Shown here: one piece after another, positions 35,371 to 44,856 of the stretch | Numbering within the stretch: the stretch's first letter is position 1 | How the letters are laid out: every line of letters starts with the position of its first letter | Source of the DNA: an uncultured Dysosmobacter sp. | GTDB lineage: Bacteria; Bacillota; Clostridia; Oscillospirales; Oscillospiraceae | Direction of reading: 5' to 3' | DNA: 64,000 nucleotides | Assembly (NCBI GenBank): GCA_934590165.1 | Contig: CAKTOO010000009.1 | Coordinates: forward strand, 1-64,000 | Translations under genes and position numbers: made by a program | The notes under the pieces: generated by a model | Seen by the model: only the letters and a program-made list of their open reading frames with translations | What the model was told of the DNA's origin: nothing | The model's database searches: none

Positions 35371-36201
35371 TCACCTTTCCAAGGCGGCGGCGTACAGCTC
35401 GTTTTTGGAAAGACCTGTGTGGGCGGAAACTTCCTTGGCGGCGTCCTTCAGCCGCATGCCGCCCTCCACCAGGGCCCGCACCTGGCTGACGCCGTCCTCC
35501 AGGGTAACAGCGGCTTCTTCCCTCTTTTCCGCGCCGGCCACCACCAGCACGTATTCACCCTTGGGGTCGTGGGCTTCGTAGTAGGCCACTGCTTCCCCCA
35601 GAGTGCAGCGCATGGTCTCCTCATGGAGCTTTGTCAGCTCCCGGCACAGGGAGATGCGCCGTTCCGGTCCGAAGGCGGCGCACAGGTCCTCCAATGTGGT
35701 GCGCAGCTTGTGGGGCGCCTCGTGGAAGATCATGGTCCGCTCCTCGCTTCGCAGACTGTCCAGATGGGCCCTGCGGCTTTTTTTGTTGACGGTGAGAAAG
35801 CCCTCAAAGGTAAAGCGCCCCGTGGGCAGGCCGCTGACCGCCAGGGCGTTCACCGCCGCGCAGCAGCCGGGGATGGACAGCACCTCCACGCCGTTTTCCG
35901 CGCACAGGCGCACCAGGTCCTCTCCGGGGTCGGAGATGGCGGGGGTGCCGGCGTCCGTCACCAGGGCGCAGGATTCCCCCGCCAGCAGGCGGGCAAGGAT
36001 GCCCTGCCCGGCGGAGACATGGTTGTGCTCGTGATAGCTGACCAGAGGCTTTTTGATGTTGAAATGGTTCAGCAGCTTTACGGATACCCGGGTGTCCTCA
36101 GCCGCGATAAAGTCGGCGGATTCCAGCGTTTCCACCGCCCGGGGAGAGAAGTCCCCCAGATTGCCGATAGGGGTGGCTACTAAATACAAGGTGCCGCTCA
36201 T
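35371..36201 (-). CDS. rsmI: 16S rRNA (cytidine(1402)-2'-O)-methyltransferase
   Basis: A 276-residue tetrapyrrole-methylase-fold enzyme: LYLVATPIGNLGDFSPRAV, IAAEDTRVS, LVTDAGTPAISDPGEDLV, and the ERRISLCRELTKLHEE segment. With RsmH (start of this window) it dimethylates C1402 of 16S rRNA. Start at 36201 overlaps the upstream methyltransferase stop by 4 nt and is preceded by GGAGGAC. The C-terminal KDAAKEVSAHTGLSKNELY helix is typical. Confidence 0.95.
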   Translation of the reverse strand: MSGTLYLVATPIGNLGDFSPRAVETLESADFIAAEDTRVSVKLLNHFNIKKPLVSYHEHNHVSAGQGILARLLAGESCALVTDAGTPAISDPGEDLVRLCAENGVEVLSIPGCCAAVNALAVSGLPTGRFTFEGFLTVNKKSRRAHLDSLRSEERTMIFHEAPHKLRTTLEDLCAAFGPERRISLCRELTKLHEETMRCTLGEAVAYYEAHDPKGEYVLVVAGAEKREEAAVTLEDGVSQVRALVEGGMRLKDAAKEVSAHTGLSKNELYAAALER

Positions 36202-36932
36202 GGAGTGTCCTCCTGTTGTCTGAAATAAATGGCGTCCAGCTCCACTGTGGGGGAGCCGTCGGGATTTTGCAAAAGCAGGGGCGCGTCCACGGAAAGCCCC
36301 GGCTTTCCGCCACGGCACCCTTCCGCCAGCACCAGAGAGGGCGCCTGACCCTCCCGCGGCTGAACGAAGCGCAGCCGCTTGGGCTCGATAACATGGGCCC
36401 GCATGGCCGCCAGCAGATCCGTCAGTCGCTCCGGCTTGTGGACCAGGCACAGCCTTCCGCCCCACCGGAGCAGGTACGCCGCCGCCCGGCACACATCCCC
36501 CAGCGTGCACTCCACCTCCGCCCGGGCGGTGCGGCGGGCACCGTCCGCGGACAGGGCGCCGTTTCCGGGCGGATAATAAGGAGGATTGCACACTGCCAGG
36601 TCAAAGCTGCCGGTGGAAAAGAGAGCCTTGACGTTCCGCAGGTCGGCGGAGTGAAAGATCAGACGGTCCCGAAGGCTGTTTTCCGCCGCTGCCTGTTCCG
36701 CCAGGCGGATGGCCGCCGTCTGGATGTCCACGCCGGTGACCCGAAGCTCCGGCTGCCGCTGCAACAGCAGCAGTCCCAAAAGCCCCGTGCCGCAGCCCAG
36801 GTCCACCACCCGCAGGCCCGGCTTCAGCCGGGGCAGGGAGGAGAGCAGGAACGTGTCCGTGCCGGGACGGAACAGGGCGTCGTCATAGACGAAGCGGAGC
36901 CCACCGGGGCAAAGGCTTTCCCAGTGTTCCAT
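36198..36932 (-). CDS. tRNA1(Val) (adenine(37)-N6)-methyltransferase-like
   Basis: A 244-residue class I SAM-dependent methyltransferase: motif I VVDLGCGTGLLGLL, acidic GVDIQ, and catalytic NPPYYPPG, the NPPY box of N6-adenine methyltransferases. N-terminal LCPGGLRFVYDDALFRPGTDTFLL matches the YabB/TrmN6 group. Its coupling to rsmI is conserved in Firmicutes (yabB-yabC). The exact target base is inferred from the family. Confidence 0.88.
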   Translation of the reverse strand: MEHWESLCPGGLRFVYDDALFRPGTDTFLLSSLPRLKPGLRVVDLGCGTGLLGLLLLQRQPELRVTGVDIQTAAIRLAEQAAAENSLRDRLIFHSADLRNVKALFSTGSFDLAVCNPPYYPPGNGALSADGARRTARAEVECTLGDVCRAAAYLLRWGGRLCLVHKPERLTDLLAAMRAHVIEPKRLRFVQPREGQAPSLVLAEGCRGGKPGLSVDAPLLLQNPDGSPTVELDAIYFRQQEDTP

Positions 36933-36975
36933 GGCGCACCTCCCAGTCGTGTGGTTTCAACAGCATTATAACGGA

Positions 36976-37018
36976 AAACAAAAAGTCCCGCAAGCCTAAG
37001 CTCACGGGGCTTTTATGT
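36976..37018 (-). terminator. Terminator after the ferredoxin gene
   Basis: On the minus strand AAAAGCCCCGTGAGC pairs with GCTTGCGGGACTTTT (G-U pairs), followed by TGTTTT. Confidence 0.75.
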
Positions 37019-37030
37019 ATCCCTTTTAGA

Positions 37031-37204
37031 TTAGTCCTCGGGGACGATGGCGCCGTTGGGGCAGGTGTCGCTGCAAGAACCGCAGTCCAGGCAGGCGGCA
37101 GCGTCGATCACATACTGATCATCGCCCTGGCTGATGGCACCAGCGGGGCAGACATCCGCGCAGGAACCGCAGCTGACGCAGGCAGAAGTAATCTTGTAAG
37201 CCAT
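37031..37204 (-). CDS. 2[4Fe-4S] ferredoxin
   Basis: A 57-residue clostridial-type ferredoxin with two cluster motifs, CVSCGSCADVCP and CLDCGSCSDTCP, each supplying three Cys plus the remote Cys-Pro. It carries low-potential electrons for anaerobic metabolism. ATG 37204 follows GGAGGTG; the longer upstream frame would add an unrelated leader. It is monocistronic with a TTGCTT-16-TAAAAT promoter (37236-37263, minus strand). Confidence 0.95.
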   Translation of the reverse strand: MAYKITSACVSCGSCADVCPAGAISQGDDQYVIDAAACLDCGSCSDTCPNGAIVPED

Positions 37205-37235
37205 GGGAAGCACCTCCATAAGATTTGTGATTTTC

Positions 37236-37263
37236 ATTTTACCATACAATTCTGAAAAAGCAA
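37236..37263 (-). promoter_or_regulatory. Ferredoxin promoter
   Basis: Minus-strand TTGCTT (37258-37263) and TAAAAT (37236-37241) with 16-nt spacing, 32 nt before the start codon. Confidence 0.65.
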
Positions 37264-37333
37264 GCATATCGCCGTAAAAACTTGTCTGGGATTTTGCGGA
37301 GGGAAACAGATGTTCACAATTTGTTTTCAAAAA

Positions 37334-37419
37334 GGTCAAAGAAAGTCAAAAACAAACTCTTGACAATTGGCCGCACCGTGCTATACTAAGCACAGAACAA
37401 AAGGTTAAAGATAGTCAAA
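37334..37419 (+). promoter_or_regulatory. ctsR promoter with two CtsR boxes
   Basis: The promoter TTGACA (37360-37365)-16 nt-TATACT (37382-37387) is flanked by two tandem-heptad CtsR operators: GGTCAAAGAAAGTCAAA at 37334-37350 and GGTTAAAGATAGTCAAA at 37403-37419. Both fit the consensus GGTCAAA-N3-GGTCAAA with one or two changes. Heat or protein stress should derepress the operon. Confidence 0.93.
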
Positions 37420-37462
37420 GCCAAAAATGAAGAGACTTTAAATAGAAAGGAATGGTACGTGC

Positions 37463-37915
37463 GTGGGTATTTCAGATTTGATCGCCAGCTTCCTCCGGGA
37501 GAGCCTGGATACGTCGGAAAACGGTGTGCTGGAGGTCCAGCGCAGCGATTTGGCTCAGCGCTTCAACTGCGTGCCCAGCCAGATCAATTACGTCATGAGT
37601 ACCCGCTTCTCTCCGGAACGGGGCTATATCGTGGAAAGCCGCCGGGGCGGCAACGGATATATCCGCATCACCCGGGTCCAGGTGGACCGGCAGACACTGA
37701 TGATGCATGTCATCAACAGCCTGGGCACCCAGGTGGACCTGGCCTCCGCCAGAGCCATCCTTTCCAACCTGGTGCAGTCCGGCGCACTGGAGGAACCCGT
37801 GGCCCGGGCACTGCTGGCCGCCGTGGGCGACAAAGCCCTGGCCGCCGTGCCTCGGGAAGTTCGGGACCAGACACGGGCGGATATCATGAAGCAGGTCCTG
37901 ATTTTACAGGTATAG
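37463..37915 (+). CDS. ctsR: Class III stress-gene repressor CtsR
   Basis: A 150-residue winged-HTH repressor: SDLIASFLRESL, LAQRFNCVPSQINYVMSTRFSPERGYIVESRRGGNGYIRI. The RGGNGYIRI wing carries the glycine-rich thermosensing tip. The C-terminal helical domain is present. GTG start with AAAGG upstream, spacing rather long. First gene of ctsR-mcsA-clpC. In Bacillus CtsR is displaced by McsB; no mcsB is in this operon. Confidence 0.95.
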   Translation: MGISDLIASFLRESLDTSENGVLEVQRSDLAQRFNCVPSQINYVMSTRFSPERGYIVESRRGGNGYIRITRVQVDRQTLMMHVINSLGTQVDLASARAILSNLVQSGALEEPVARALLAAVGDKALAAVPREVRDQTRADIMKQVLILQV

Positions 37916-37981
37916 TAAATGAATGGCCGGCGCAAATATTGTCAACAATCATTAATAGATGTCATATAGGAGGAATCAATT

Positions 37982-38485
37982 ATGAAATGCGAAAATTGTG
38001 GCAAGAATGAAGTCACGTTTGTGTATCAGAGCAACATCAACGGCAAGGTCACGGAAAAGCACCTTTGCAGCGAATGCGCCGAGAAGCTGGGTTACACCCA
38101 GAGGATCACCGCCCATAGCCGTTCCATGATGCAGAACTTCTTTGGCGGAAGCCTGCTTGGCAACGGGTTCTTCGATGATTTCTTCTCCCCCATGCCCAGC
38201 CTTATGGGCCGGAGCGGCTGGATGCTGGAGGACCCCTTTGACGACTTCTTCGCCGACATGCCCGCCCTTAGCGCGGCGCCGGCCCAGCAGCGGGAGGAGC
38301 CCAGCCAGCAGAAGCAGAACGACCTGGTGGGCAAGGAGGAGCAGAGCCGCTTCGCCTATATGCGCCAGATGAACGCGCTGAAGCTGGAAATGAAGAAGGC
38401 CGTCCACCAGGAGAACTTTGAGCGTGCCGCGGAGCTGCGGGACCAGCTCCGCCAGCTGGAAGCGGAGCACAAGGAAAGCAAGTAA
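37982..38485 (+). CDS. mcsA: McsA-like zinc-finger/UVR protein
   Basis: A 167-residue protein with two CxxC pairs at the N-terminus (CENCGKNEV and CSECAEKL), a low-complexity Phe/Gly/Pro middle, and a C-terminal UVR motif (LKLEMKKAVHQENFERAAELRDQLRQLE). McsA activates the arginine kinase McsB and binds ClpC in Bacillus. AGGAGG precedes the ATG. Only one of the two usual zinc-finger pairs sets is complete, common in Clostridia. Confidence 0.88.
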   Translation: MKCENCGKNEVTFVYQSNINGKVTEKHLCSECAEKLGYTQRITAHSRSMMQNFFGGSLLGNGFFDDFFSPMPSLMGRSGWMLEDPFDDFFADMPALSAAPAQQREEPSQQKQNDLVGKEEQSRFAYMRQMNALKLEMKKAVHQENFERAAELRDQLRQLEAEHKESK

Positions 38486-38518
38486 CTATCAGATGTTCCC
38501 AAAAGGGAGGTAACGACC

Positions 38519-40972
38519 ATGAATGAAAACAAATTCACGCCCGGAGCTGAAGAGGCTCTGCGGCTTTCCCAGGAAGCGGCGGGGGAGCTGGGCCACGGAT
38601 ACGTGGGCACGGAGCACCTGCTGCTGGGCCTGATCCGGGAGGGTACGGGCATCGCCCACACCGTTTTGACGGAGGCGGGCCTCACAGACGATATGATCGT
38701 GGAGATCATCAAAACCAGCGTGGGCGCGGGCCTGCCCGGCAGCAACCCCGCCCAGGGGCTGACGCCCCGGGCCAAGCACGTGGTGGAGATCGCCATGGAG
38801 GATTCCATCCGGGGCGGCTATAACTACGTGGGCACGGAGCACCTGCTGGCCGGCATCCTGCGGGAGGGCAACAACATGGCCGTCCGCATCCTGCGGACCG
38901 CCGGCGTGGACGCCAAACACTTGTACACCGCCCTCATGCAGAAGCTCAGCGACAGTCCCAGGGGCCGGAGCGGCGACACCGCCAAGGCCGCGGCCAAGGA
39001 TGACGGCGGCAAGACCAAGACGCTGAAGGAGTTCACCCGGGACCTGACGGCCGATGCCCGTGCCGGCAAGCTGGACCCGGTCATCGGCCGGGACAGCGAG
39101 ATCCAGCGGGTCATCCAGATCCTGTCCCGCCGCACCAAAAACAACCCCTGCCTCATCGGTGAACCCGGTGTGGGCAAGACGGCCATTGCCGAGGGCCTGG
39201 CAAGAAAGATCGTCCTGGGCGATGTGCCCGACGACCTGCTGGATAAGCGCCTGCTGTCCCTGGACCTCTCCGGCATGGTGGCCGGCACCAAGTACCGGGG
39301 CGAGTTTGAGGAGCGCATCAAGAAGGTGCTGGAGGAGGTCCGGAAGTCCGGCAATGTGATCCTCTTCATCGACGAGCTGCACACCATCGTGGGCGCCGGC
39401 TCCGCCGAGGGTGCCGTGGACGCCGCCAACATCATCAAGCCGGCCCTGGGCCGGGGCGAGATCCAGGTCATCGGCGCCACCACCCTCAACGAGTACCGCA
39501 AGTATATCGAAAAGGACGCCGCCCTGGAGCGTCGGTTCCAGCCGGTACAGGTGGGCGAGCCCAGCCGGGAAGCCTCCTTGGAGATTTTGAAGGGCTTGCG
39601 GGAGAAGTATGAGCAGCACCACAAGCTGCACATCACCGATGAGGCCCTGGAGGCTGCCGTCAACCTCTCCGCCCGGTATATCAATGACCGCTTCCTGCCG
39701 GACAAGGCCATCGACCTGATGGACGAGGCAGCCAGCCGTGTCCGCATGGAGGCGGAGGAGATGTCCCCCGAGCTGAAGAGCCTGGAGGAGAAGATCAACG
39801 CCCTGGTGAAGGACAAGGAAGCCGCCATCGCCGCCCAGGACTATGAAAAGGCCGCCCAGCTGCGGGATATCGAAAAGAATTACCGGGACCAGGTGGAGCA
39901 GGAGCGGGAGAAGCGGAAGAAGAACAGCGCCCAGCACCGGCCTGTCACCGAGGAGGATATCGCCGCCGTGGTGTCCGGCTGGACCGGCATCCCCGTCACC
40001 CGTTTGACGGAGGACGAGGGTGAGCGGCTGCTGCACATGGAGGATACGCTGCATAAGCGCGTGGTGGGCCAGGACGAGGCCGTGAAGGCCGTGGCCCGGG
40101 CCATCCGCCGGGGCCGTGTGGGATTGAAGGACCCCAAGCGTCCCATTGGCTCCTTCCTGTTCCTGGGCCCCACCGGCGTGGGCAAGACGGAGCTGTGCAA
40201 GTCCCTGGCGGAGGCCATGTTCGGCGACGAGAACGCCATGATCCGCATCGACATGTCCGAGTACATGGAGCGGCACACGGTCTCCCGCCTCATTGGCTCT
40301 CCTCCCGGCTATGTGGGCCACGACGAGGGCGGCCAGCTGACGGAGAAGGTCCGCCGGAAGCCCTACTCCGTGGTGCTGTTCGATGAGATCGAAAAGGCCC
40401 ATGAGGACGTTTGGAACGTGCTGCTGCAAATTCTGGATGACGGCCGCATCACGGATTCCCAGGGCCGCACCGTGGACTTCAAGAACACGGTCATCGTCAT
40501 GACCAGCAATATCGGCGCCAAGGCTCTGACTGCCGCGGGGGCCAAGTTGGGCTTCTCCTCCGAGGAGCGCGGCGGTGACCCCGACGCGGAGACCGCCTTC
40601 CAGCGGGCCAGGGACACGGTCATGGCGGAGCTGCGCCAGACCTTCCGGCCCGAGTTCCTCAACCGCATCGACGATATCATCGTCTTCCGCGCCCTGACCC
40701 AGGCGGATATCCAGGAGGTGGCCCGCCGGATGCTGAATACCGTTTCCGCCCGGATGGAGGCCATGGGCATCCACCTGGACGCCAGCGACGAGGCTGTGGC
40801 GGAGCTGGCCAAGGAGGGCTTCGACCCCAAGTACGGCGCCCGTCCTCTGCGCCGGGCCATCCAGAGCAAGGTGGAGGACGCCGTGGCCGAGAAGATGCTG
40901 GATGGCACCTTCCAAAACGGCGACACCGCCCGGCTGACGGTGGAGGACAACAAGCTCTGCGTCACGAAATGA
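38519..40972 (+). CDS. clpC: ATP-dependent Clp protease ATPase ClpC
   Basis: An 817-residue Hsp100 unfoldase. Two N-terminal Clp repeats (about 1-145), AAA1 with GEPGVGKT at 214-221, a middle domain with UVR-like [18 protein letters not shown], and AAA2 with GPTGVGKT at 550-557 followed by the C-terminal D2-small domain. It feeds substrates to ClpP. 33 nt separate it from mcsA, so mcsB is missing from its usual place. Ends at a strong terminator. Confidence 0.96.
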   Translation: MNENKFTPGAEEALRLSQEAAGELGHGYVGTEHLLLGLIREGTGIAHTVLTEAGLTDDMIVEIIKTSVGAGLPGSNPAQGLTPRAKHVVEIAMEDSIRGGYNYVGTEHLLAGILREGNNMAVRILRTAGVDAKHLYTALMQKLSDSPRGRSGDTAKAAAKDDGGKTKTLKEFTRDLTADARAGKLDPVIGRDSEIQRVIQILSRRTKNNPCLIGEPGVGKTAIAEGLARKIVLGDVPDDLLDKRLLSLDLSGMVAGTKYRGEFEERIKKVLEEVRKSGNVILFIDELHTIVGAGSAEGAVDAANIIKPALGRGEIQVIGATTLNEYRKYIEKDAALERRFQPVQVGEPSREASLEILKGLREKYEQHHKLHITDEALEAAVNLSARYINDRFLPDKAIDLMDEAASRVRMEAEEMSPELKSLEEKINALVKDKEAAIAAQDYEKAAQLRDIEKNYRDQVEQEREKRKKNSAQHRPVTEEDIAAVVSGWTGIPVTRLTEDEGERLLHMEDTLHKRVVGQDEAVKAVARAIRRGRVGLKDPKRPIGSFLFLGPTGVGKTELCKSLAEAMFGDENAMIRIDMSEYMERHTVSRLIGSPPGYVGHDEGGQLTEKVRRKPYSVVLFDEIEKAHEDVWNVLLQILDDGRITDSQGRTVDFKNTVIVMTSNIGAKALTAAGAKLGFSSEERGGDPDAETAFQRARDTVMAELRQTFRPEFLNRIDDIIVFRALTQADIQEVARRMLNTVSARMEAMGIHLDASDEAVAELAKEGFDPKYGARPLRRAIQSKVEDAVAEKMLDGTFQNGDTARLTVEDNKLCVTK

Positions 40973-40980
40973 GCCCAATA

Positions 40981-41019
40981 AAATACCGCTGCAAGCATTT
41001 GGCTTGCAGCGGTATTTTT
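40981..41019. terminator. Bidirectional terminator, clpC/dapH
   Basis: A 16-bp perfect stem (40981-40996 with 41002-41017, core ACCGCTGCAAGC) around a 5-nt loop, ending in a T-run. Confidence 0.92.
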
Positions 41020-41026
41020 CGTCCGG

Positions 41027-41722
41027 TCACAGCTTCCGCAGGGCGTCCACCAGGGCGGTCTTGCTCTCGGTTTGGGCGTCCTTCATCTTCACGATGCGGG
41101 CGGGGCTTCCCGCCACCACGGCGTTTTCCGGCACATCCTCGATGACCACGGAACCCGCGGCCACCACGGCACCCTTGCCAATGTGGATGCCCTCAATGAC
41201 CACGGCGTTGGCGCCGATGAGCACATTGTCCTCCACGACCACGGGGGTGGCGGAGGCGGGCTCCACCACGCCGGCCAGCACGGTGCCGGCGCCGATGTGG
41301 CAGTGGTCACCCACGGTGGCCCGGCCGCCCAGGATGGTGCCCATGTCGATCATGGTGCCCTTGCCGATGACGGCGCCGATGTTGATGACGGCGCCCATCA
41401 TGATGACGGCGCCCTCGCCGATGGTGACCTTTTCCCGGATGATGGCGCCGGGCTCGATACGGGCGGGGATGCCCTTCAGGTCCAGCAGGGGCACGCCGGA
41501 GTTCCGCCGGTCGTTTTCCACCACGTAGTCGGTGATATAGGGGGCGTTGGCCTCCAGAATGGGTTGGAGCTCCGCCCAGTCGCCGAACACCACGTGGCTG
41601 CGGCCCTCGCCGAAGACCTTGGCGGAGCCGAAGTCCACGGGGGCGGTGGTGTTCACGTACACCTTGACGGGGGTCTTTTTCTCGGAATTTGCAATGTAAT
41701 CGATGATCTCCTGTGCGTTCAT
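41027..41722 (-). CDS. dapH: Tetrahydrodipicolinate N-acetyltransferase
   Basis: A 231-residue left-handed beta-helix acyltransferase: hexapeptide repeats run from about 85 to 190 ([20 protein letters not shown], then [20 protein letters not shown]). The N-terminal domain ([23 protein letters not shown]) is the DapH type, which uses acetyl-CoA rather than succinyl-CoA. It therefore sends lysine/DAP synthesis down the acetyl branch. Start 41722 follows GGAGAATGACC. Last gene of dapA-dapB-dapH. Confidence 0.94.
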   Translation of the reverse strand: MNAQEIIDYIANSEKKTPVKVYVNTTAPVDFGSAKVFGEGRSHVVFGDWAELQPILEANAPYITDYVVENDRRNSGVPLLDLKGIPARIEPGAIIREKVTIGEGAVIMMGAVINIGAVIGKGTMIDMGTILGGRATVGDHCHIGAGTVLAGVVEPASATPVVVEDNVLIGANAVVIEGIHIGKGAVVAAGSVVIEDVPENAVVAGSPARIVKMKDAQTESKTALVDALRKL

Positions 41723-41726
41723 ACGG

Positions 41727-42446
41727 TCATTCTCCAAATAAGATTTTTTGCAGGTCATAGACGCCGTTGGCCTTTCCCGGCAGCAGCCGGGCCATGTGCA
41801 GGGCGCCGTTTACAAAGAGCTGGCGGCTAGCGGCCCGGTGGGTGATGGAAAACTCCTCGTCAGGGCCGAAGAACTGAACGGTGTGGGTGCCGGCCACGGT
41901 GCCGCCCCGGAGGGAATGAATGCCTACCTCGCCCGGGTCCCGCTTGCCGCAGTTGCCCTCCCGGCCATAGACCGGTGTCAGCTGGTGCTGGGGGTCGATG
42001 GCGTCCAGCAGGAGCTTGGCGGTGCCGCTGGGGGCGTCCGCTTTTTGATTGTGGTGGACTTCCGTGATCTCAATGTCGAAATCCGGCTTCAGCACGCCGC
42101 TGACGGCCTGCAGGGCCCGGATGAACACCGCAACGCCCAGGGAGAAGTTAGCGCTCCACAAAACGGGGGCATAAGCGCCCAGAGCCCGCAGCCGCTCCAG
42201 CTCCGCGGCGGAATAGCCGGTGGTGCCGGAAAGAAGGGGAGTGCCGGTGCGGCGGATGTAGCTTTCCACGGCGCCCAGAGCCCCGGGACGGGAGAAGTCG
42301 ATGACCACATCGGCGGTCAACTCTGGGTCCTCCAGGCGAAACAGGTCTTCGTGGCCCAGGGCGGCAACGATCTCGTCACCGCCCGCCAGAGCCGTCTCCT
42401 GAATGAGGCGGCCCATCTTGCCCCGGCCGATCAGCAGGAACCTCAC
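41727..42446 (-). CDS. dapB: 4-hydroxy-tetrahydrodipicolinate reductase
   Basis: A 239-residue enzyme with N-terminal nucleotide fold [13 protein letters not shown] and the active-site [18 protein letters not shown], in which His-His and Lys are catalytic. Slightly shorter than the usual 250-270 residues. It reduces the dapA product with NAD(P)H. The ATG overlaps the dapA stop by 4 nt, so the two are coupled. Confidence 0.95.
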   Translation of the reverse strand: MRFLLIGRGKMGRLIQETALAGGDEIVAALGHEDLFRLEDPELTADVVIDFSRPGALGAVESYIRRTGTPLLSGTTGYSAAELERLRALGAYAPVLWSANFSLGVAVFIRALQAVSGVLKPDFDIEITEVHHNQKADAPSGTAKLLLDAIDPQHQLTPVYGREGNCGKRDPGEVGIHSLRGGTVAGTHTVQFFGPDEEFSITHRAASRQLFVNGALHMARLLPGKANGVYDLQKILFGE

Positions 42447-43330
42447 AGCAGACCAGCCTCCTCCAGGGAAGCGCGGAGGACGGCGCTGTGCTCCGCACTC
42501 ATCTCACAAAGGGGCAGCCGCATGGGGCCCACGTTCAATCCCATCATGTTCATGGCGGCCTTGACGGGAATGGGGTTCACCTCAATGAACAAATCGTTCA
42601 TGACCCGCAGATAGCGCAGGTGGTTGGCAACGGCCTGGGCCTGGTTGCCGGAGAGGTAATCCGCCACGATCTGGTGGCACATGGCGGGCATGACATTGGC
42701 GTACACGGAAATGACGCCGCTGCCGCCGATGCTCATCAGGGGCACGGTGATGTCGTCATTGCCGGAGTACAGGGCGAAGTCGGGGCCGATGCAGTGGGCG
42801 ATCTTCATGGCGTAGGACATGTCGCCGCTGGCCTCCTTGATGCCCACGATGTTGGGGTGCTTGGCAAGGCGCTCCACCACGGAAACGGGGATGGAGCAGC
42901 CGGTGCGGCCGGGGACGTTGTACAGCAGGCAGGGAATGTGCACGGCGTCCGCCGCCTGGGCGAAGTGGCGGTACATGCCCTCGGGGTTGGCCTTGTTGTA
43001 GTAGGGGGCGATGAGCAGCAGGGCGTCGGCGCCCATATCCTGGTACTGGATGCTCTTTTCGACCTGCGTGGCGGTGCAGTTGGAGCCGCTGCCCACGATG
43101 ACGGGCACCCGGCCATTCACCACGCGGATGGTGTGCTCCACCACAGAGACGTCCTCCTCATGGCTCATGGTGGAGTATTCGCCGGTGGTGCCCAAAGTCA
43201 AAATGGCGTCGGTGCCGGCGGCGATCTGGCGCTCCAGCAGCTGCGTCAGCACTTCAAAATTTACGCTGCCGTCCTCGTGGAACGGGGTGATCATGGCGAC
43301 GATGGATCCTTGTACATGTTCGAACTTCAT
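42443..43330 (-). CDS. dapA: 4-hydroxy-tetrahydrodipicolinate synthase
   Basis: A 295-residue TIM-barrel aldolase condensing pyruvate and aspartate semialdehyde. The Schiff-base Lys lies in IVGIKEASGD, with Tyr in LLYNVPGRTG and the GTTGE substrate loop. ATG 43330 is preferred to ATG 43345, since GGAGG lies inside the longer version. A lysine riboswitch with terminator sits directly upstream, so lysine should reduce transcription of the whole operon. Confidence 0.95.
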   Translation of the reverse strand: MKFEHVQGSIVAMITPFHEDGSVNFEVLTQLLERQIAAGTDAILTLGTTGEYSTMSHEEDVSVVEHTIRVVNGRVPVIVGSGSNCTATQVEKSIQYQDMGADALLLIAPYYNKANPEGMYRHFAQAADAVHIPCLLYNVPGRTGCSIPVSVVERLAKHPNIVGIKEASGDMSYAMKIAHCIGPDFALYSGNDDITVPLMSIGGSGVISVYANVMPAMCHQIVADYLSGNQAQAVANHLRYLRVMNDLFIEVNPIPVKAAMNMMGLNVGPMRLPLCEMSAEHSAVLRASLEEAGLL

Positions 43331-43354
43331 TGTGGTGTCCTCCATACTTTCATA

Positions 43355-43389
43355 AAATAAAAAGTCGGTAGAGACACGCCCCTACCGAC
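43355..43389 (-). terminator. Riboswitch expression-platform terminator
   Basis: On the minus strand GTCGGTAG (43382-43389) pairs with CTACCGAC (43364-43371), followed by TTTTTATTTT. An alternative hairpin CATGTTTT/AAAACATG just upstream (about 43397-43413) could compete. Confidence 0.88.
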
Positions 43390-43428
43390 AGCCTTTCATG
43401 TTTTGAAAACATGGAGTGTTCTGTAAGT

Positions 43429-43585
43429 GGATAGCGCCCCCGCGGCCCATGCCGCGGACAGTCCCGCGGGTATTCCCCGCGGACCCACCGCCCGCCTGCA
43501 CCCAGACGGACAGTTCGGCGGACTTGCCTCCTCCATGTTCCCAGCCTGCCGGCTCCCATGGGCTCATCGCATCCGCGCCTCTATC
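43429..43585 (-). ncRNA. Lysine riboswitch (L box)
   Basis: Read on the minus strand, the leader begins GATAGAGGCGCGGATGC and ends CGCTATCC, closing the P1 helix (GATAG/CTATC). It contains the conserved core GCCGAACTG and the CTGTCCGCGGC/GCCGCGGGG P5 region, in the same order as in the Bacillus lysC riboswitch. It precedes dapA and is followed by a terminator, fitting lysine-dependent termination. Confidence 0.93.
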
Positions 43586-43597
43586 TCATTTTTGGCT

Positions 43598-43626
43598 ATC
43601 ATACCATCGTGCTTTGGTAAATGCAA
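43598..43626 (-). promoter_or_regulatory. dap operon promoter
   Basis: Minus-strand TTGCAT (43621-43626) and TATGAT (43598-43603) with exact 17-nt spacing; transcription would start just before the riboswitch. Confidence 0.82.
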
Positions 43627-43665
43627 GAGGAAAATGAAAAAATTACTCTCCTGGGGAAACAAGTG

Positions 43666-43674
43666 TGTTATAAT
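43666..43674 (+). promoter_or_regulatory. Extended -10 promoter of the M20 deacetylase gene
   Basis: TGTTATAAT at 43666-43674 is a perfect extended -10; no good -35 is needed. It is divergent from the dap promoter and 35 nt before the gene. Confidence 0.65.
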
Positions 43675-43708
43675 GGCGGAAACTGATGACTCGAAGGAGG
43701 AGCCTTTC

Positions 43709-44809
43709 ATGTCTGTGGCAGATCACCGCCGAAAATTGCATACCATTCCCGAACTGATCGACCAGCTGCCGGAAACGGCGGCATATGTCCGCTCCGTACT
43801 GGAGCCGCTGGGGTGCCGGTTGTCTGAGCCCATCCCCGGCAGCGTCTGCGCTTGGTTTGACGCCGGAAAGCCGGAGACCGTGGCCTTCCGGGCGGATATG
43901 GACGCCCTGCCGGGAACGGAGACCACCGGCGCTCCCTATGCCTCCACCCACAGCGGCATCATGCACGCCTGCGGCCATGACGGCCACACCGCCATGGCGC
44001 TGGCTCTGGCGGAATACGTGTCCGCCCACCTGGCGGAGCTGCCCCGGAACGTGCTTTTTGTGTTCCAGCCGGCGGAGGAGACCACCGGAGGTGCCCAGCG
44101 GCTGTGCGAGGCCGGTGTGCTGGCGGACCACGGCGTGACGCGGATCTTCGGCCTGCACCTGTGGCCGGGCCTGCCGGAGGGGACGGTCTATACCCGCCCC
44201 GGGCCCCTGATGGCCCGTGCCAATGAGGTGACGGTGACGGTCACCGGAAAGAGCGTCCATGTCTCCCGGGCCAGCGAGGGGCGGGACGCCCTGGCTGCGG
44301 GGACGGAGTACCTCCGTCGGGCCTATGCCATGGTGGACGCCCTGCCGCCTGAGGAGCCCAGGGCCTTCCTGTTCGGCAAGATGACCTCCGGCACCGTCCG
44401 CAACGCCGTCAGCGGGAAAACGGTGCTGGAGGGGAGCCTGCGCACTTACCGGGAGGAGACATACCGCTATTGCAGGGAACAGCTGGAAGCCATCGGCCGG
44501 GACATTGCAGACGGGACCGGCTGCGGTGTGGAGGTGTATCTGAACGAGGGTTACCCGGCGGTATTGAACCACGAGGGACTGTATAAAGAGGTCTGCGCCG
44601 CCCTGGGAGACGCGTCTCCCGCCCTGATGGATACGCCGGCCCTGGCGGCGGAGGACTTTGCCTTTTACCAGCGGGCCGTTCCCGGTGTGTTTTTCTTTCT
44701 GGGCGCGGGAGCGGTGCCGGAACTCCATTCTCCGGATTTCAATTTTGATGATGAGACCGTGCTGCCCAAGGGCGTGGAGTTTTTGAAAAAGCTGCTGATG
44801 CTGCCGTAA
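43709..44809 (+). CDS. M20D-family amidohydrolase, likely N-acetyldiaminopimelate deacetylase
   Basis: A 366-residue zinc or manganese amidohydrolase: metal-binding HACGHDGHTAMAL, the catalytic Glu pair in QPAEETTGGAQ and GLHLWPGLPEG. M20D enzymes hydrolyse N-acyl amino acids (hippurate, N-acetyl-DAP). Its placement head-to-head with dapA-dapB-dapH and next to an aminotransferase suggests the deacetylation step that yields LL-DAP. Substrate is inferred; generic amidohydrolases in this family are common. AAGGAGG sets ATG 43709. Confidence 0.85.
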   Translation: MSVADHRRKLHTIPELIDQLPETAAYVRSVLEPLGCRLSEPIPGSVCAWFDAGKPETVAFRADMDALPGTETTGAPYASTHSGIMHACGHDGHTAMALALAEYVSAHLAELPRNVLFVFQPAEETTGGAQRLCEAGVLADHGVTRIFGLHLWPGLPEGTVYTRPGPLMARANEVTVTVTGKSVHVSRASEGRDALAAGTEYLRRAYAMVDALPPEEPRAFLFGKMTSGTVRNAVSGKTVLEGSLRTYREETYRYCREQLEAIGRDIADGTGCGVEVYLNEGYPAVLNHEGLYKEVCAALGDASPALMDTPALAAEDFAFYQRAVPGVFFFLGAGAVPELHSPDFNFDDETVLPKGVEFLKKLLMLP

Positions 44810-44820
44810 AGCGGAAATGG

Positions 44821-44853
44821 AAAAAGCCGCCGCACAACCGTGCGGCGGCTTTG
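44821..44853. terminator. Bidirectional terminator, deacetylase/aminotransferase
   Basis: AAAGCCGCCGCAC pairs with GTGCGGCGGCTTT around AACC; A-run on the left serves the minus-strand gene. Confidence 0.88.
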
Positions 44854-44856
44854 CGG

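Noticed and set aside
38489..40978. An 829-codon minus-strand frame opposite clpC
   Set aside because: Mirror frame of a strongly biased gene; ClpC motifs fix the coding strand.
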